Shown piece by piece: positions 26,923-35,520 of a stretch of 64,000 bases of DNA. The notes beneath the pieces were generated by a model. The model worked only from the letters and a program-made list of their open reading frames with translations. It searched no databases and was not told where the DNA came from. Source of the DNA: Caballeronia fortuita (GTDB lineage: Bacteria > Pseudomonadota > Gammaproteobacteria > Burkholderiales > Burkholderiaceae). The position numbers and the translations under genes are program-made. The stretch covers positions 186,001 through 250,000 of the forward strand of contig NZ_FCNX02000007.1 of NCBI RefSeq assembly GCF_001544835.2, given 5' to 3'. Numbering within the stretch: position 1 is the stretch's first letter; every line of letters starts with the position of its first letter.

Positions 26923-28170
26923 TTAACGGTAGACCGGGAAACGCTTGGTCAGATCGGCCACTTGCGCGCGCACGCGTTCGATGGTCGCCTGGTCTTCCGG
27001 ATTGTCGAGCACATCGGCGATCAGGTTGCCGACGATCTCTGCTTCCTTCGTGCCGAAGCCGCGCGTGGTCATTGCGGGCGAGCCGAGACGCACGCCGCTC
27101 GTGACGAACGGCTTTTCCGGATCGTTCGGAATCGCGTTCTTGTTGACCGTGATGTGCGCCGCGCCGAGTGCGGCTTCCGCTGCCTTGCCAGTGATCTTCT
27201 TCGCACGCAGATCGACGAGCATCACGTGACTTTCGGTGCGGCCCGACACGATGCGCAGACCGCGCTTCACGAGCGTTTCGGCGAGCACGCGCGCGTTGTC
27301 GATCACGCCTTGCTGATACGTCTTAAATTCCGGCGACAGCGCTTCCTTGAACGCGACGGCCTTCGCGGCGATCACGTGCATGAGCGGACCGCCTTGAATG
27401 CCCGGGAAGATCGCGGAATTGATCTGCTTCTCGAACTCGGCTTTCATCAGGATGACGCCGCCGCGCGGGCCGCGCAGGCTCTTGTGCGTGGTCGTCGTGA
27501 CGAAATCGGCGTGCGGCACCGGATTCGGATACAGGCCCGCGGCGACGAGACCGGCGTAATGCGCCATATCGACCATGAAGTAAGCGCCGACGCTCTTTGC
27601 GATCTTCGACAGACGCTCGAAGTCGATCTTCAACGCAAACGCCGACGCGCCCGCGACGATCAGCTTCGGCTTGTGTTCCTTGGCGAGCGCTTCGGTCTTG
27701 TCGTAGTCGATGTCCTCGGCTTCGTTGAGACCGTAGCTCACGACGTTGAACCACTTGCCCGACATGTTGACCGGCGACCCGTGCGTCAGATGACCGCCTT
27801 CGGCGAGGCTCATGCCCATGATCGTGTCGCCCGGCTTGAGCACGGCGAAGAACACGCCCTGGTTGGCCTGCGAGCCGGAATTCGGCTGCACGTTCGCGGC
27901 TTCGGCGCCAAAAAGCTGCTTCACGCGATCGATGGCGAGCTGCTCCACGATGTCGACATACTCGCAGCCGCCGTAATAGCGCTTGCCCGGATAGCCTTCC
28001 GCGTATTTGTTGGTGAGTTGCGAGCCTTGCGCGGCCATCACGGCCGGGCTCGTGTAGTTTTCCGACGCGATCAGCTCGATGTGATCTTCCTGGCGGCGGT
28101 TTTCCTGCTCGATCGCCTTGAGCAATTCGGGATCGACATTGGCGAGGGTACTTTCGGCTCTGTCAAACAT
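26923..28170 (-). CDS. glyA: Serine hydroxymethyltransferase GlyA
   Basis: PLP enzyme that interconverts serine and glycine while loading one-carbon units on tetrahydrofolate. 415 residues of standard length, with [64 protein letters not shown] and the PLP-lysine segment [17 protein letters not shown]. The mRNA leader contains a ZTP riboswitch, so expression should rise when ZMP/ZTP builds up under 10-formyl-THF shortage. nrdR follows. Confidence 0.97.
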   Translation of the reverse strand: MFDRAESTLANVDPELLKAIEQENRRQEDHIELIASENYTSPAVMAAQGSQLTNKYAEGYPGKRYYGGCEYVDIVEQLAIDRVKQLFGAEAANVQPNSGSQANQGVFFAVLKPGDTIMGMSLAEGGHLTHGSPVNMSGKWFNVVSYGLNEAEDIDYDKTEALAKEHKPKLIVAGASAFALKIDFERLSKIAKSVGAYFMVDMAHYAGLVAAGLYPNPVPHADFVTTTTHKSLRGPRGGVILMKAEFEKQINSAIFPGIQGGPLMHVIAAKAVAFKEALSPEFKTYQQGVIDNARVLAETLVKRGLRIVSGRTESHVMLVDLRAKKITGKAAEAALGAAHITVNKNAIPNDPEKPFVTSGVRLGSPAMTTRGFGTKEAEIVGNLIADVLDNPEDQATIERVRAQVADLTKRFPVYR

Positions 28171-28339
28171 ACGTTTTCCGTGAGATCAAAACAGGTTGAC
28201 CGGATCGCGCGTACGCCGCGTTCGAAGCAGACGCGAAAGACGCTGGAAACCGATGGAGTCCAGACGCGACGGATAGAGGAAGAATCCGGTTTCGCGGAAC
28301 GGACAGCCACCGGCAACGCAGCGACGGCGTGCGGATCTC

Positions 28340-28432
28340 AGCTGCCCAGGCGAACGGCAAAACGACGCTCCGCGCTTCCTGGTGGGTCGCTCCACCTTGA
28401 ATCCGAAGATTCTATCGCCAGTCACGCGGGGT
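28340..28432 (-). promoter_or_regulatory. ZTP (pfl) riboswitch in the glyA leader
   Basis: Read leftward from about 28432: CCGCG (P1 5'), the conserved CGUGACUGGCGA, a GAAUC-UUCG-GAUUC hairpin, GGUGG-agcga-CCACC hairpin, AGGAAGCG, then CGCGG closing P1. A linker of about 15 bases follows, then the second conserved domain GCCGUUCGCCUGGGCA (28343-28358), whose loop normally pairs back to the first domain as a pseudoknot. These are the defining blocks of the pfl motif as I know it. The aptamer sits about 170 bases before the glyA start and just after a promoter. Confidence 0.88.
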
Positions 28433-28443
28433 TTGAGCGTTGT

Positions 28444-28472
28444 AGTTTAATGGGCTGTCATGCTTTAGGCAA
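28444..28472 (-). promoter_or_regulatory. Probable glyA promoter
   Basis: On the minus strand, TTGCCT (28467-28472) and TAAACT (28444-28449) are separated by 17 bp. Start of transcription would fall near 28435, immediately before the riboswitch. The remaining 170 bp up to the SDR gene show no other feature. Confidence 0.6.
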
Positions 28473-28641
28473 CCGGCCGACAGCCCGGTCCGGCGCCCGC
28501 GCGGACGCTCATAAAGCACGATCGTTCGCACCCGCGCTCGCTTGCCGCGGCGCATCAATGGAAGTACCCTTTGCGCCGTTGCCGGACGCGCTTTCCCGTG
28601 CAATCCGGCTTTGCCCATTCCACCCCGTTCGGAGTCCGCTC

Positions 28642-29388
28642 ATGATCGTTTTTGTCACCGGCTCGTCGGCCGGATTCGGTGCCGCCATCGCGCGCACATT
28701 CGTGAAAGGCGGCCATCGCGTGATCGCGGCGGCGCGTCGCAAGGAACGGCTCGCCGCGCTGGCGAACGAACTCGGCGACGCGCTTCTGCCCGTCGAACTC
28801 GACGTGCGCGACGAAAGCGCCGTCCGCAATGCCGTCGCCGCGCTGCCCGAGGCGTTCGCGCAGATCGACGTGCTCGTGAACAACGCAGGTCTCGCGCTCG
28901 GCCTCGAGCCCGCGCAACGCGCCAATCTCGATGACTGGCGAAACATGATCGACACCAACTGCACGGGCCTCGTGACGGTCACGCACGCGATCCTGCCGGG
29001 CATGATCGACCGCAATCGCGGACACGTGTTCAACCTGGGGTCGGTTGCGGGAACGTATCCGTACGCCGGCGGCAACGTGTACGGCGCGACGAAGGCGTTC
29101 GTGCGCCAGTTCAGCCTGAACCTGCGCGCCGACGTCGCCGGCACGGCTTTGCGCGTGACGGACATCGAGCCGGGACTCGTCGGCGGCACCGAATTTTCGA
29201 ACGTGCGCTTCAAGGGCGACGACGCGAAAGCGGAAACCGTCTATAAGGACGTGCAGGCGCTCACGCCCGAGGACATCGCCGACGCGATCTACTGGATCGC
29301 CACGCGCCCGGCGCACGTGAACATCAACGCAATCGAGATGATGCCGATTGCCCAGACGTTCGCACCGTTGCAAATTAACCGCGGCTGA
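28642..29388 (+). CDS. SDR-family NAD(P)-dependent oxidoreductase (YdfG-like)
   Basis: 248-residue classical short-chain dehydrogenase. Cofactor motif TGSSAGFGAAIARTF, then NNAGLALGLEPAQ, and the catalytic GSVAGTYPYAGGNVYGATKAF with Ser, Tyr and Lys in place. The C-terminal part (DIEPGLVGGTEFSNVRFKGD) resembles E. coli YdfG, which acts on serine, malonic semialdehyde and 3-hydroxy acids. I infer a similar 3-hydroxy acid dehydrogenase role, which is not certain. The ATG at 28642 gives the conserved MIVFVTG start. It is divergent from glyA. Confidence 0.9.
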   Translation: MIVFVTGSSAGFGAAIARTFVKGGHRVIAAARRKERLAALANELGDALLPVELDVRDESAVRNAVAALPEAFAQIDVLVNNAGLALGLEPAQRANLDDWRNMIDTNCTGLVTVTHAILPGMIDRNRGHVFNLGSVAGTYPYAGGNVYGATKAFVRQFSLNLRADVAGTALRVTDIEPGLVGGTEFSNVRFKGDDAKAETVYKDVQALTPEDIADAIYWIATRPAHVNINAIEMMPIAQTFAPLQINRG

Positions 29389-29485
29389 TTCTGATAACTG
29401 CCTAAGGATTTGGCGGCGGCGCTGCGGGTTCCGGTAAAATGCCGCCGATGAATATTTGTCAAAATGCGAGCCGGAGCGTTCCTGA

Positions 29486-29977
29486 ATGCTTTCGCGCGAG
29501 CGGAGCGGCGCAAAGGTGAGTGATTCGTTGATTTTCGAGTGGCCGATTCGGGTGTATTACGAAGACACCGACGCCGGCGGCATCGTCTTCTACGCGAACT
29601 ACCTGAAATTCTTCGAGCGGGCGCGCACCGAATGGCTGCGCGCGTGCGGCATCGACCAGCAGCGTCTCGCGGATGCGAACGGCGTCGTGTTCGTCGTGAG
29701 ACGCACTTGCGTCGAATACTCGTCGCCGGCGCGCCTCGACGACGTCATTCGCATCGTGAGCCGCATCGAGCGCCTCGGCCGTGCATCGGTGGATTTTCAT
29801 CAGGAAGCGTGGCGCGACGGCGTGCTGCTCGCGAGCGGCGACATTCGCGTCGCATCGGTGGATCGCGCGTCGATTCGTCCGGCCGCCATCCCCGACGCCG
29901 TGCTCGACGGTTTGAGGCGCGGCCCGCACGCCGCACTCGCCACGGCATCAGGCGGCGCAAACCCGGACCGGACCTGA
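29486..29977 (+). CDS. ybgC: Tol-Pal-associated acyl-CoA thioesterase YbgC
   Basis: 163-residue hot-dog thioesterase with the 4HBT signature VYYEDTDAGGIVFYANYLKF (catalytic Asp in YEDTDAGG) followed by FERARTEWLRACGI. It heads the tol-pal cluster as in most proteobacteria; E. coli YbgC acts on short-chain acyl-CoA and interacts with acyl carrier protein. The start may be the ATG at 29486 or a GTG at 29516 (VSDSLIFEW); I kept the ATG. 164 bp separate it from tolQ. Confidence 0.92.
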   Translation: MLSRERSGAKVSDSLIFEWPIRVYYEDTDAGGIVFYANYLKFFERARTEWLRACGIDQQRLADANGVVFVVRRTCVEYSSPARLDDVIRIVSRIERLGRASVDFHQEAWRDGVLLASGDIRVASVDRASIRPAAIPDAVLDGLRRGPHAALATASGGANPDRT

Positions 29978-30141
29978 ACGATGAACCCATCGCACCCCGA
30001 AGCGAACCAGCGCTTCGGGAACAAAGGAAGCATTAACGAGATGAGCCGGCCATCGCACGGCTTTCGTTTGATTCACATCCATTTCACGAAAGCATGACGC
30101 TTTGACCGGACGCCCCTTTCGGGACGAAACAGCCGACCTTT

Positions 30142-30819
30142 ATGAACAATACACAAGACCTGTCGATCATTTCTCTCGTCGTTCACGCGAGCCTGCTCGC
30201 GCAGGCGGTGATGGCGCTGCTGCTGCTGCTTTCGCTCCTGTCGTGGACTTTTATCTTCCGCAAGTGGTTCGCCATTCGCCGCGCGCGCGCGCAGACCGAG
30301 CGTTTCGAGCGTGATTTCTGGTCGGGCGGCGACTTGCAGGCGCTGTATCAGAGCGCGGCGAACAATCGCCACACGATCGGCGCGCTCGAGCGTATCTTCG
30401 AATCGGGCATGCGTGAATTCCTGAAGGGCAAGGAGCGCCGCATCACCGATCCGGGCGCGATTCTCGACGGTTCCCGCCGCGCGATGCGCGCCGCCTTCCA
30501 GCGCGAGATGGACGTGCTCGAAGCGAACCTCGCATTTCTCGCGTCGGTCGGATCGGTGAGTCCGTACATCGGTCTCTTCGGCACGGTCTGGGGGATCATG
30601 AACTCGTTCCGCGGTCTCGCCAACGTGCAGCAGGCGACGCTTGCGAACGTCGCACCGGGCATTGCCGAGGCGCTCGTCGCGACCGCGATCGGCCTGTTCG
30701 CCGCGATTCCGGCCGTGGTCGCGTACAACCGTTACGCGCACGACATCGACCGTCTGGCGATCCGCTTCGAGACTTTCATCGAAGAGTTCTCGAACATCCT
30801 GCAGCGTCAGGCGCACTAA
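30142..30819 (+). CDS. tolQ: Tol-Pal system protein TolQ
   Basis: Inner-membrane proton channel subunit (MotA/ExbB family). 225 residues with three membrane segments: near residues 10-35 (LVVHASLLAQAVMALLLLLS), about 130-155 (FLASVGSVSPYIGLFGTVWG) and about 165-195 (NVAPGIAEALVATAIGLFAA). The last two carry the conserved Thr and Pro residues. With TolR it uses the proton motive force to energise TolA and draw the outer membrane inward at division. tolR follows 15 bp later. Confidence 0.95.
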   Translation: MNNTQDLSIISLVVHASLLAQAVMALLLLLSLLSWTFIFRKWFAIRRARAQTERFERDFWSGGDLQALYQSAANNRHTIGALERIFESGMREFLKGKERRITDPGAILDGSRRAMRAAFQREMDVLEANLAFLASVGSVSPYIGLFGTVWGIMNSFRGLANVQQATLANVAPGIAEALVATAIGLFAAIPAVVAYNRYAHDIDRLAIRFETFIEEFSNILQRQAH

Positions 30820-30834
30820 CAGAAGGAGTCCGCG

Positions 30835-31278
30835 ATGGCAGGCCCCATTCGTTCCAGCATGCGCGGCAGCTCGCGCCGCGCAATGGCCGACATTAACGTC
30901 GTGCCGTACATCGACGTGATGCTCGTGCTGCTCGTCATCTTCATGGTGACCGCACCGCTCGTTTCGCCGTCCATCATCAACCTGCCGACCGTCGGCAACG
31001 CGCAGCCGCAGGAGCAGCAGCCGCCGCTCGTCATCAACATCAAGGCAGACGGCAGCATGAACGTGCGCTACAAGGAAGAAGGCGGCGCGACGCAAGAGCA
31101 AAAGATGACGATGAACGATCTCAACAGCTTCGTGCTGAATCGTCAGGAATCGCATCCGGATCAGCCCGTCGTGATCGCCGCGGACAAGACCGTGAAGTAC
31201 GAAGTCGTGATGAACGTGATGTCCGATATGAAGGCGCGCGGCGTGAAGCGCGTCGGATTGCTCGTCAAATCGCAATGA
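30835..31278 (+). CDS. tolR: Tol-Pal system protein TolR
   Basis: 147-residue ExbD/TolR protein. A short cytoplasmic N-terminus (SSRRAMADINVVPYIDVMLV) leads into one membrane segment with the conserved proton-path Asp in PYIDVMLVLLVIF. The periplasmic domain follows (PLVIIKADG-type beta strands, ending RVGLLVKSQ). AGAAGGAG precedes the ATG at 30835. It overlaps tolA by four bases. Confidence 0.95.
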   Translation: MAGPIRSSMRGSSRRAMADINVVPYIDVMLVLLVIFMVTAPLVSPSIINLPTVGNAQPQEQQPPLVINIKADGSMNVRYKEEGGATQEQKMTMNDLNSFVLNRQESHPDQPVVIAADKTVKYEVVMNVMSDMKARGVKRVGLLVKSQ

Positions 31279-32378
31279 CCCTTTCGCAAAGGCAGACACG
31301 CGCATCGTCCGCGCGACCGAACCGCCCGCCGCGCGAGCGCGGCACGGGCAAGGCGTTCGCGCTCGCGGCGTTGATGCACCTGCTGCTCGGCTGGTTCCTG
31401 TATCACGGCATCAACTGGCAGAACAACACGCCGGCGGGCGCGGAGGCGGAAATCTGGACTGAGATTCCGGATACGCCGGCACCGACGCCCCGCCCTGCCC
31501 CGCCGCCGCCTGCGCCGGTCAAGGTGCAGCCCGCGCCGCCGCCCGCGAAGGATGAAGACGCGGACATCGCGTTGCAGGAAAAAAAGCGTAAGCAGCAGGA
31601 AGCCGCCGCGCGCGAAGCGCAGCTTGCCGAGCAGCGCCGTCAGCAGGAAGAGGCGAAGCAGGAAGCGGAAGCGAAGCGTCAGCAGCAGCTCGCCGCCCAG
31701 GCCGCGCAGCAGAAGGCGATGCAGGACAGGCAAAAGCAGATCGAACAGCAGCGTCAGGCGGAACTTCAGAAGCAACAGCAGCAAAAAGCTCAGCAGGACA
31801 GGCAGCGTCAGCAGCAGCAAGCCGAAGCCCAGAAGCAGGAACAGCTCAAGGAGCAGAAGGAACAGAAGGACCAGCAGGAAGCCAAGGCGAAGGCCGACGC
31901 GCAGGCGAAGGCCAAGGCCGAGTCCGACGCGAAAGCGAAGGCCGCGGCGCAAGCGAAAGCCAAGGCCGACGCCGAAGCGAAAGCCAAGGTCGATGCCGAG
32001 CGCAAGGCGCGTCTCGCACAGTTGCAGGGCCAGTTGGGCGGCGGCACGGCAGGCAGCGGCGAAGGGCTAGCGAAGAGCGGCACTGGCAAGGGCGCGGGCG
32101 GCAATGCGACTTCGCCGGGTTATGCCGAGAAGGTGCAGCGTCGCGTGCGGCCGAACATCCATTGGGGCGGCGAAACCGCGGGCCTCGAAACTGTAGTGTC
32201 GGTTCGTTGTTCGCCCACGGGCACTTTGCTGTCCGCGAGCATCACCCGTTCGAGCGGCAATGAGCAATGGGATGCGGCGGCGCTGCGTGCAGTGCAGAAC
32301 TCAGACCCGATGCCCACGGATATCGATGGAAAAGCACCCGAGCGCTTCACCATCACGCTGCGTCCGGCGGGAAGCTGA
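31275..32378 (+). CDS. tolA: Tol-Pal energy-transducing protein TolA
   Basis: 367-residue periplasm-spanning protein. A basic cytoplasmic tail is followed by one membrane anchor (about 27-45, ALAALMHLLLGWFLYHG). A Pro-rich stretch (PAPTPRPAPPPPAPVK) precedes a long Gln/Lys/Ala/Glu-rich helix (about 90-255). The C-terminal TonB-like domain (about 270-367) contains RRVRPNIHWGGETAGLETVV and ends FTITLRPAGS. It couples TolQR to Pal. The helix is low-complexity at DNA level too. It overlaps tolR by four bases. Confidence 0.93.
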   Translation: MTLSQRQTRASSARPNRPPRERGTGKAFALAALMHLLLGWFLYHGINWQNNTPAGAEAEIWTEIPDTPAPTPRPAPPPPAPVKVQPAPPPAKDEDADIALQEKKRKQQEAAAREAQLAEQRRQQEEAKQEAEAKRQQQLAAQAAQQKAMQDRQKQIEQQRQAELQKQQQQKAQQDRQRQQQQAEAQKQEQLKEQKEQKDQQEAKAKADAQAKAKAESDAKAKAAAQAKAKADAEAKAKVDAERKARLAQLQGQLGGGTAGSGEGLAKSGTGKGAGGNATSPGYAEKVQRRVRPNIHWGGETAGLETVVSVRCSPTGTLLSASITRSSGNEQWDAAALRAVQNSDPMPTDIDGKAPERFTITLRPAGS

Positions 32379-32508
32379 GACCGCATGAATCCGGGACGGG
32401 AAACGCCTTGAAAGCGCGCATTAAGCTGCGGGAACGAATTGTGCGGCCGCGGGTCTGTTCTGCAGTCCGCGGACACCTGAAAACGCTTTTATCTGGAACC
32501 TATACAGC

Positions 32509-33801
32509 ATGAGTTTGATGACGAAGCTTGGCCTGAGAACGCTGGTCGCGTCCTGCCTGATCGCAGCCGGCACCGCCGCGCACGCCCAGTTGAACGTACT
32601 CGTGACCGGCGTCGGTTCGACCCAGTTTCCGATCGCGACGGCCAATTTCGCCAATGAAGCGAGTTCGCCGCAGCAGGTCAGCGCGATCATTCGCCAGGAT
32701 TTGCAGAGAAGCGGCAAGTTCACGAACATCGACGCCGGCAGTGCGCCGGTCGCGGAATCGGATTCCGTCGACCTCGGCGCATGGAAGGCAAAAGGCGCGG
32801 ACGCGTTCGTGTCGGGTAGCGTGAACAAGCTGCCGAACGGGCAGTACGAAGTGCGCTTCCGCCTGTACGACACCGTGAAGCAGCAGAACCTCGGCGGCCT
32901 GTCGCTCGTCAGCGCCGAAAGCGGCCTGCGCATGAGCGCGCACAAGATCGCGGACTATATCTACGCGAAGCTGCTCGGCGGACGCGGCGTCTTCGCAACG
33001 CGTCTGTCCTACGTCATCCAGACGGGCGGCCGTTATCAATTGCAGATTTCGGATTCGGACGGTCAGGACGCGAAAATCGCCCTCTCCAGCCCGGAGCCGA
33101 TCATTTCGCCGGCATGGTCGCCGGACGGCACGAAGGTCGCATACGTGTCGTTCGAGAAGAAGAAGCCGGTGGTGTATATCCACGATCTGCCGACGGGACG
33201 TCGCGTGGTCGTGTCGAACCAGAAGGGCAATAACAGTGCTCCGGCGTGGTCGCCCGATGGCCGCAAGCTCGCGGTCGCGCTCTCGCGCACGGGCAACACG
33301 CAGATTTTCGAAGTCAACGCAGACGGTTCCGGCCTGCGCCGTCTGACACAAGGCAGTTCCATCGACACCGAGCCGTTCTTCTCCCCCGATGGCAACTGGA
33401 TTTATTTCACGAGCGACCGCGGCGGCCAACCGCAGGTCTACAAGATGCCGGCGGCGGGTGAAAGCGCCGGCGCGGCCCAGCGGGTCACGTTCACGGGTGC
33501 GTACAACACGAGCCCGCGCGTGAGCCCGGACGGCAAGCAACTCGCGTACATTTCGCGCACTGGCGGCGGCTTCAAGCTGTATCTGCAGGACCTCGCGTCC
33601 GGCACGGCGACGGGGCTGACCGACACGACGCATGACGAATCGCCGAGTTTCGCGGCGAATGGTCAGTACATCCTCTACGCCACCCAAGTGAACGGACGTG
33701 GCGTGTTGGCAGCCGTTTCGACCGACGGTCGCACGCGGCAAGTCTTGTCAGTTCAGGGCGGTGTGGTGCGCGAGCCGTCCTGGGGTCCGTTCATGCAATA
33801 A
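32509..33801 (+). CDS. tolB: Tol-Pal translocation protein TolB
   Basis: 430-residue periplasmic protein. The signal peptide ends near residue 25 (AAHAQ). An N-terminal alpha/beta domain (about 28-165) includes [16 protein letters not shown] six-bladed WD40-like propeller follows, with repeated [50 protein letters not shown] and [15 protein letters not shown]. It binds Pal and regulates its link to peptidoglycan. The 130-bp gap after tolA may carry a secondary promoter; none is clear. Confidence 0.96.
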   Translation: MSLMTKLGLRTLVASCLIAAGTAAHAQLNVLVTGVGSTQFPIATANFANEASSPQQVSAIIRQDLQRSGKFTNIDAGSAPVAESDSVDLGAWKAKGADAFVSGSVNKLPNGQYEVRFRLYDTVKQQNLGGLSLVSAESGLRMSAHKIADYIYAKLLGGRGVFATRLSYVIQTGGRYQLQISDSDGQDAKIALSSPEPIISPAWSPDGTKVAYVSFEKKKPVVYIHDLPTGRRVVVSNQKGNNSAPAWSPDGRKLAVALSRTGNTQIFEVNADGSGLRRLTQGSSIDTEPFFSPDGNWIYFTSDRGGQPQVYKMPAAGESAGAAQRVTFTGAYNTSPRVSPDGKQLAYISRTGGGFKLYLQDLASGTATGLTDTTHDESPSFAANGQYILYATQVNGRGVLAAVSTDGRTRQVLSVQGGVVREPSWGPFMQ

Positions 33802-33856
33802 GTCCAGCAATAACGTTTCACATACAACGTTCAGCTACAACACAAGGAGAGGTACC

Positions 33857-34363
33857 ATGATGTCGAAACTTCGTATCGGCCTGGCAGTTGCGATGGTCGG
33901 CGCATTGGCGGCGTGTCACTCGGGCGTGAAGCTCGACGAAGGCCAGAACAAGGGTGCAGTCGGCACGCAGCCGAACCCGACGGACGTGAAGCAGGTCAAC
34001 ATCGACCCGCTGAACGATCCGAACAGCCCGCTCGCGAAGCGCAGCATCTTTTTCGACTTCGACAGCTACGCCGTGAAGGACGACTATCAGCCGCTGCTGC
34101 AACAACACTCGTCGTACCTGAAGAGCCATCCGGAGCGTCACGTCCTGATTCAAGGCAATACCGACGAGCGCGGCACGAGCGAATACAACCTGGCGCTCGG
34201 CCAGAAGCGCGCGGAAGCCGTGCGCCGTGCGATGTCGCTGATGGGCGTCGCCGATTCGCAGATGGAAGCCGTGAGCCTCGGCAAGGAAAAGCCGATGACG
34301 ACGGGTCACGACGAATCGTCGTGGGCACAGAACCGCCGCGCGGATCTCGTGTACCAGCAGTAA
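33857..34363 (+). CDS. pal: Peptidoglycan-associated lipoprotein Pal
   Basis: 168-residue outer-membrane lipoprotein. The signal ends in the lipobox LAAC with Cys20. An OmpA-like peptidoglycan-binding domain (about 60-168) contains IFFDFDSYAVKDDYQPLL, GNTDERGTSEYNLALGQKRA and the C-terminal WAQNRRADLVYQQ. AGGAGAGG precedes the ATG at 33857. It is the anchor moved by TolQRA and TolB. Confidence 0.97.
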   Translation: MMSKLRIGLAVAMVGALAACHSGVKLDEGQNKGAVGTQPNPTDVKQVNIDPLNDPNSPLAKRSIFFDFDSYAVKDDYQPLLQQHSSYLKSHPERHVLIQGNTDERGTSEYNLALGQKRAEAVRRAMSLMGVADSQMEAVSLGKEKPMTTGHDESSWAQNRRADLVYQQ

Positions 34364-34399
34364 TTCGCTTAACGTAACCAGTTACGGGTGAGTCGCCCT

Positions 34400-35149
34400 A
34401 TGTTGTATCGCTTTCCCTTGCTGCGCGTGGCCGCAGCCGCGTGCGTGATTGGCTCGACGATGCTGAGTGCGCCCGCGCACGCCGGCGTCTTCGACGACAA
34501 CGAAGCGCGTAAAGCCGTGCTCGATCTGCGCACGAAGACCGATAGTCTGTCCAGCCAGTTGCAGGCCGCGCAGCGCACGATCCTCGATCAGCAGAACCGT
34601 ATCGACCAGCTCAATCAGCAGGTCGCGACGGTTCGCGGGCAGAACGAGGATCTGGCCAATCAGGTCGCGACGCTGCAAAAGCAGCAGAAGGACTATTACG
34701 CCGATCTCGATTCGCGCTTGAAGAAATTCGAGCCGCAGCAAGAGACGGTCGACGGCGTGACCGGTTCGGTGCAGCCCGGCGAGACGGAAGCGTTCAACGC
34801 AGCGTCGACTCAATTCCGTAACGGTGACTACAAGAACGCCGCGGCGTCGTTCAAGGCGTTCGTGGCGAAGTATCCGCAAAGCCCGTATCAGCCGACGGCG
34901 CGATACTGGCTCGGCAATGCGCTCTATGCGCAGCGCGACTACAAGGGATCGACGGCGATCTGGCAGGATCTGGTGAAGAGCTATCCGACGCATCCGCGAG
35001 CGCCCGAGGCGCTGCTCGCGATCGCGAACAACCAGATCGAACAAGGCCAGAAGGCGGCTGCAAAGCAGACGCTTCAGCAGATCATCTCGCAGTACTCCGG
35101 TACGGAAGTCGCGCAGACCGCGCAGAGCAAGATGTCGCAGGTGAAGTAA
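34400..35149 (+). CDS. cpoB: Cell division coordinator CpoB (YbgF)
   Basis: 249-residue periplasmic protein. Signal peptide to about residue 27 (APAHA), coiled coil about 35-110 (LRTKTDSLSSQLQAAQRTIL and further Gln/Leu-rich turns), then a TPR domain from about 130 (AFNAASTQFRNGDYKNAAAS, YQPTARYWLGNALYAQRDY). E. coli CpoB tunes PBP1B and Tol activity during constriction. The ATG at 34400 was preferred over a GTG at 34388 because it begins the signal peptide directly. A strong terminator ends the operon. Confidence 0.93.
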   Translation: MLYRFPLLRVAAAACVIGSTMLSAPAHAGVFDDNEARKAVLDLRTKTDSLSSQLQAAQRTILDQQNRIDQLNQQVATVRGQNEDLANQVATLQKQQKDYYADLDSRLKKFEPQQETVDGVTGSVQPGETEAFNAASTQFRNGDYKNAAASFKAFVAKYPQSPYQPTARYWLGNALYAQRDYKGSTAIWQDLVKSYPTHPRAPEALLAIANNQIEQGQKAAAKQTLQQIISQYSGTEVAQTAQSKMSQVK

Positions 35150-35188
35150 GCGAAGCCTCGGTGCTTCGGGTTTCGCGCCTCTCAGGAG

Positions 35189-35220
35189 AATGCCCGCGCA
35201 ATGATGCCGCGGGCATTTTT
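35189..35220 (+). terminator. Intrinsic terminator of the tol-pal operon
   Basis: Perfect 10-bp stem AATGCCCGCG / CGCGGGCATT (35189-35198, 35208-35217) and a T-run. Confidence 0.93.
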
Positions 35221-35255
35221 CTCTCGAAGACTTCAGCGTTCTTCAGCGAGACAAG

Positions 35256-35285
35256 TTGACAGAATAGCGAATCGAAGTTTATAAT
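35256..35285 (+). promoter_or_regulatory. Consensus sigma-70 promoter of tRNA-Lys
   Basis: TTGACA (35256-35261) and TATAAT (35280-35285) with an 18-bp spacer, both perfect matches. Transcription would begin near 35292, a few bases before the mature tRNA. Confidence 0.92.
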
Positions 35286-35297
35286 TTCGCCTCTTTT

Positions 35298-35373
35298 GGG
35301 TCGTTAGCTCAGCTGGTAGAGCAGCGGACTTTTAATCCGTTGGTCACAGGTTCGAATCCCGTACGGCCTACCA
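35298..35373 (+). tRNA. tRNA-Lys(UUU)
   Basis: 76-nt cloverleaf with encoded CCA. Acceptor stem GGGTCGT pairs with ACGGCCT (a G-U at the first pair). D-loop AGCTCAGCTGGTAGAGC, anticodon loop CTTTTAA with UUU, T-arm GGTTCGAATCC. Discriminator A, then CCA at 35371-35373. It has its own promoter and terminator, so it is a single-gene unit. Confidence 0.97.
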
Positions 35374-35387
35374 AGTATCAAGTAAGA

Positions 35388-35415
35388 AGCCCGGTCATCG
35401 CGACCGGGCTTTTTG
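35388..35415 (+). terminator. Intrinsic terminator after tRNA-Lys
   Basis: Perfect 9-bp stem AGCCCGGTC / GACCGGGCT with a 5-base loop and a TTTTT tail. Confidence 0.93.
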
Positions 35416-35478
35416 CTTTGCGCGCTCGATTCGCTCGGGCGCGTGCGCCATCGGGACACAAGATGTCTCATCGATTCT

Positions 35479-35484
35479 TATAAT
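35479..35484 (+). promoter_or_regulatory. Candidate -10 box for the WYL regulator gene
   Basis: Perfect TATAAT 37 bases before the ATG at 35521. No good -35 stands at the usual distance. Confidence 0.5.
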
Positions 35485-35520
35485 CGGAGTCGTTGCCGAC
35501 ACATCCGCCCCTGCCCCGCC

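Noticed and set aside
26410..29388. A 992-codon plus-strand frame spanning nrdR, glyA and the SDR gene
   Set aside because: Only the last 248 codons (SDR from 28642) are real. The rest is antisense to nrdR and glyA and crosses the riboswitch; long antisense frames are common at this GC content.
31530..32030. Low-complexity Gln/Lys/Ala DNA in tolA considered as a repeat expansion
   Set aside because: It is the normal helical domain II of TolA; no exact DNA unit is repeated.
35298..35373. tRNA-Lys considered as an integration site
   Set aside because: It has its own promoter and terminator, and no duplicated 3' tRNA fragment or foreign genes follow; I see only core-type genes on both sides.
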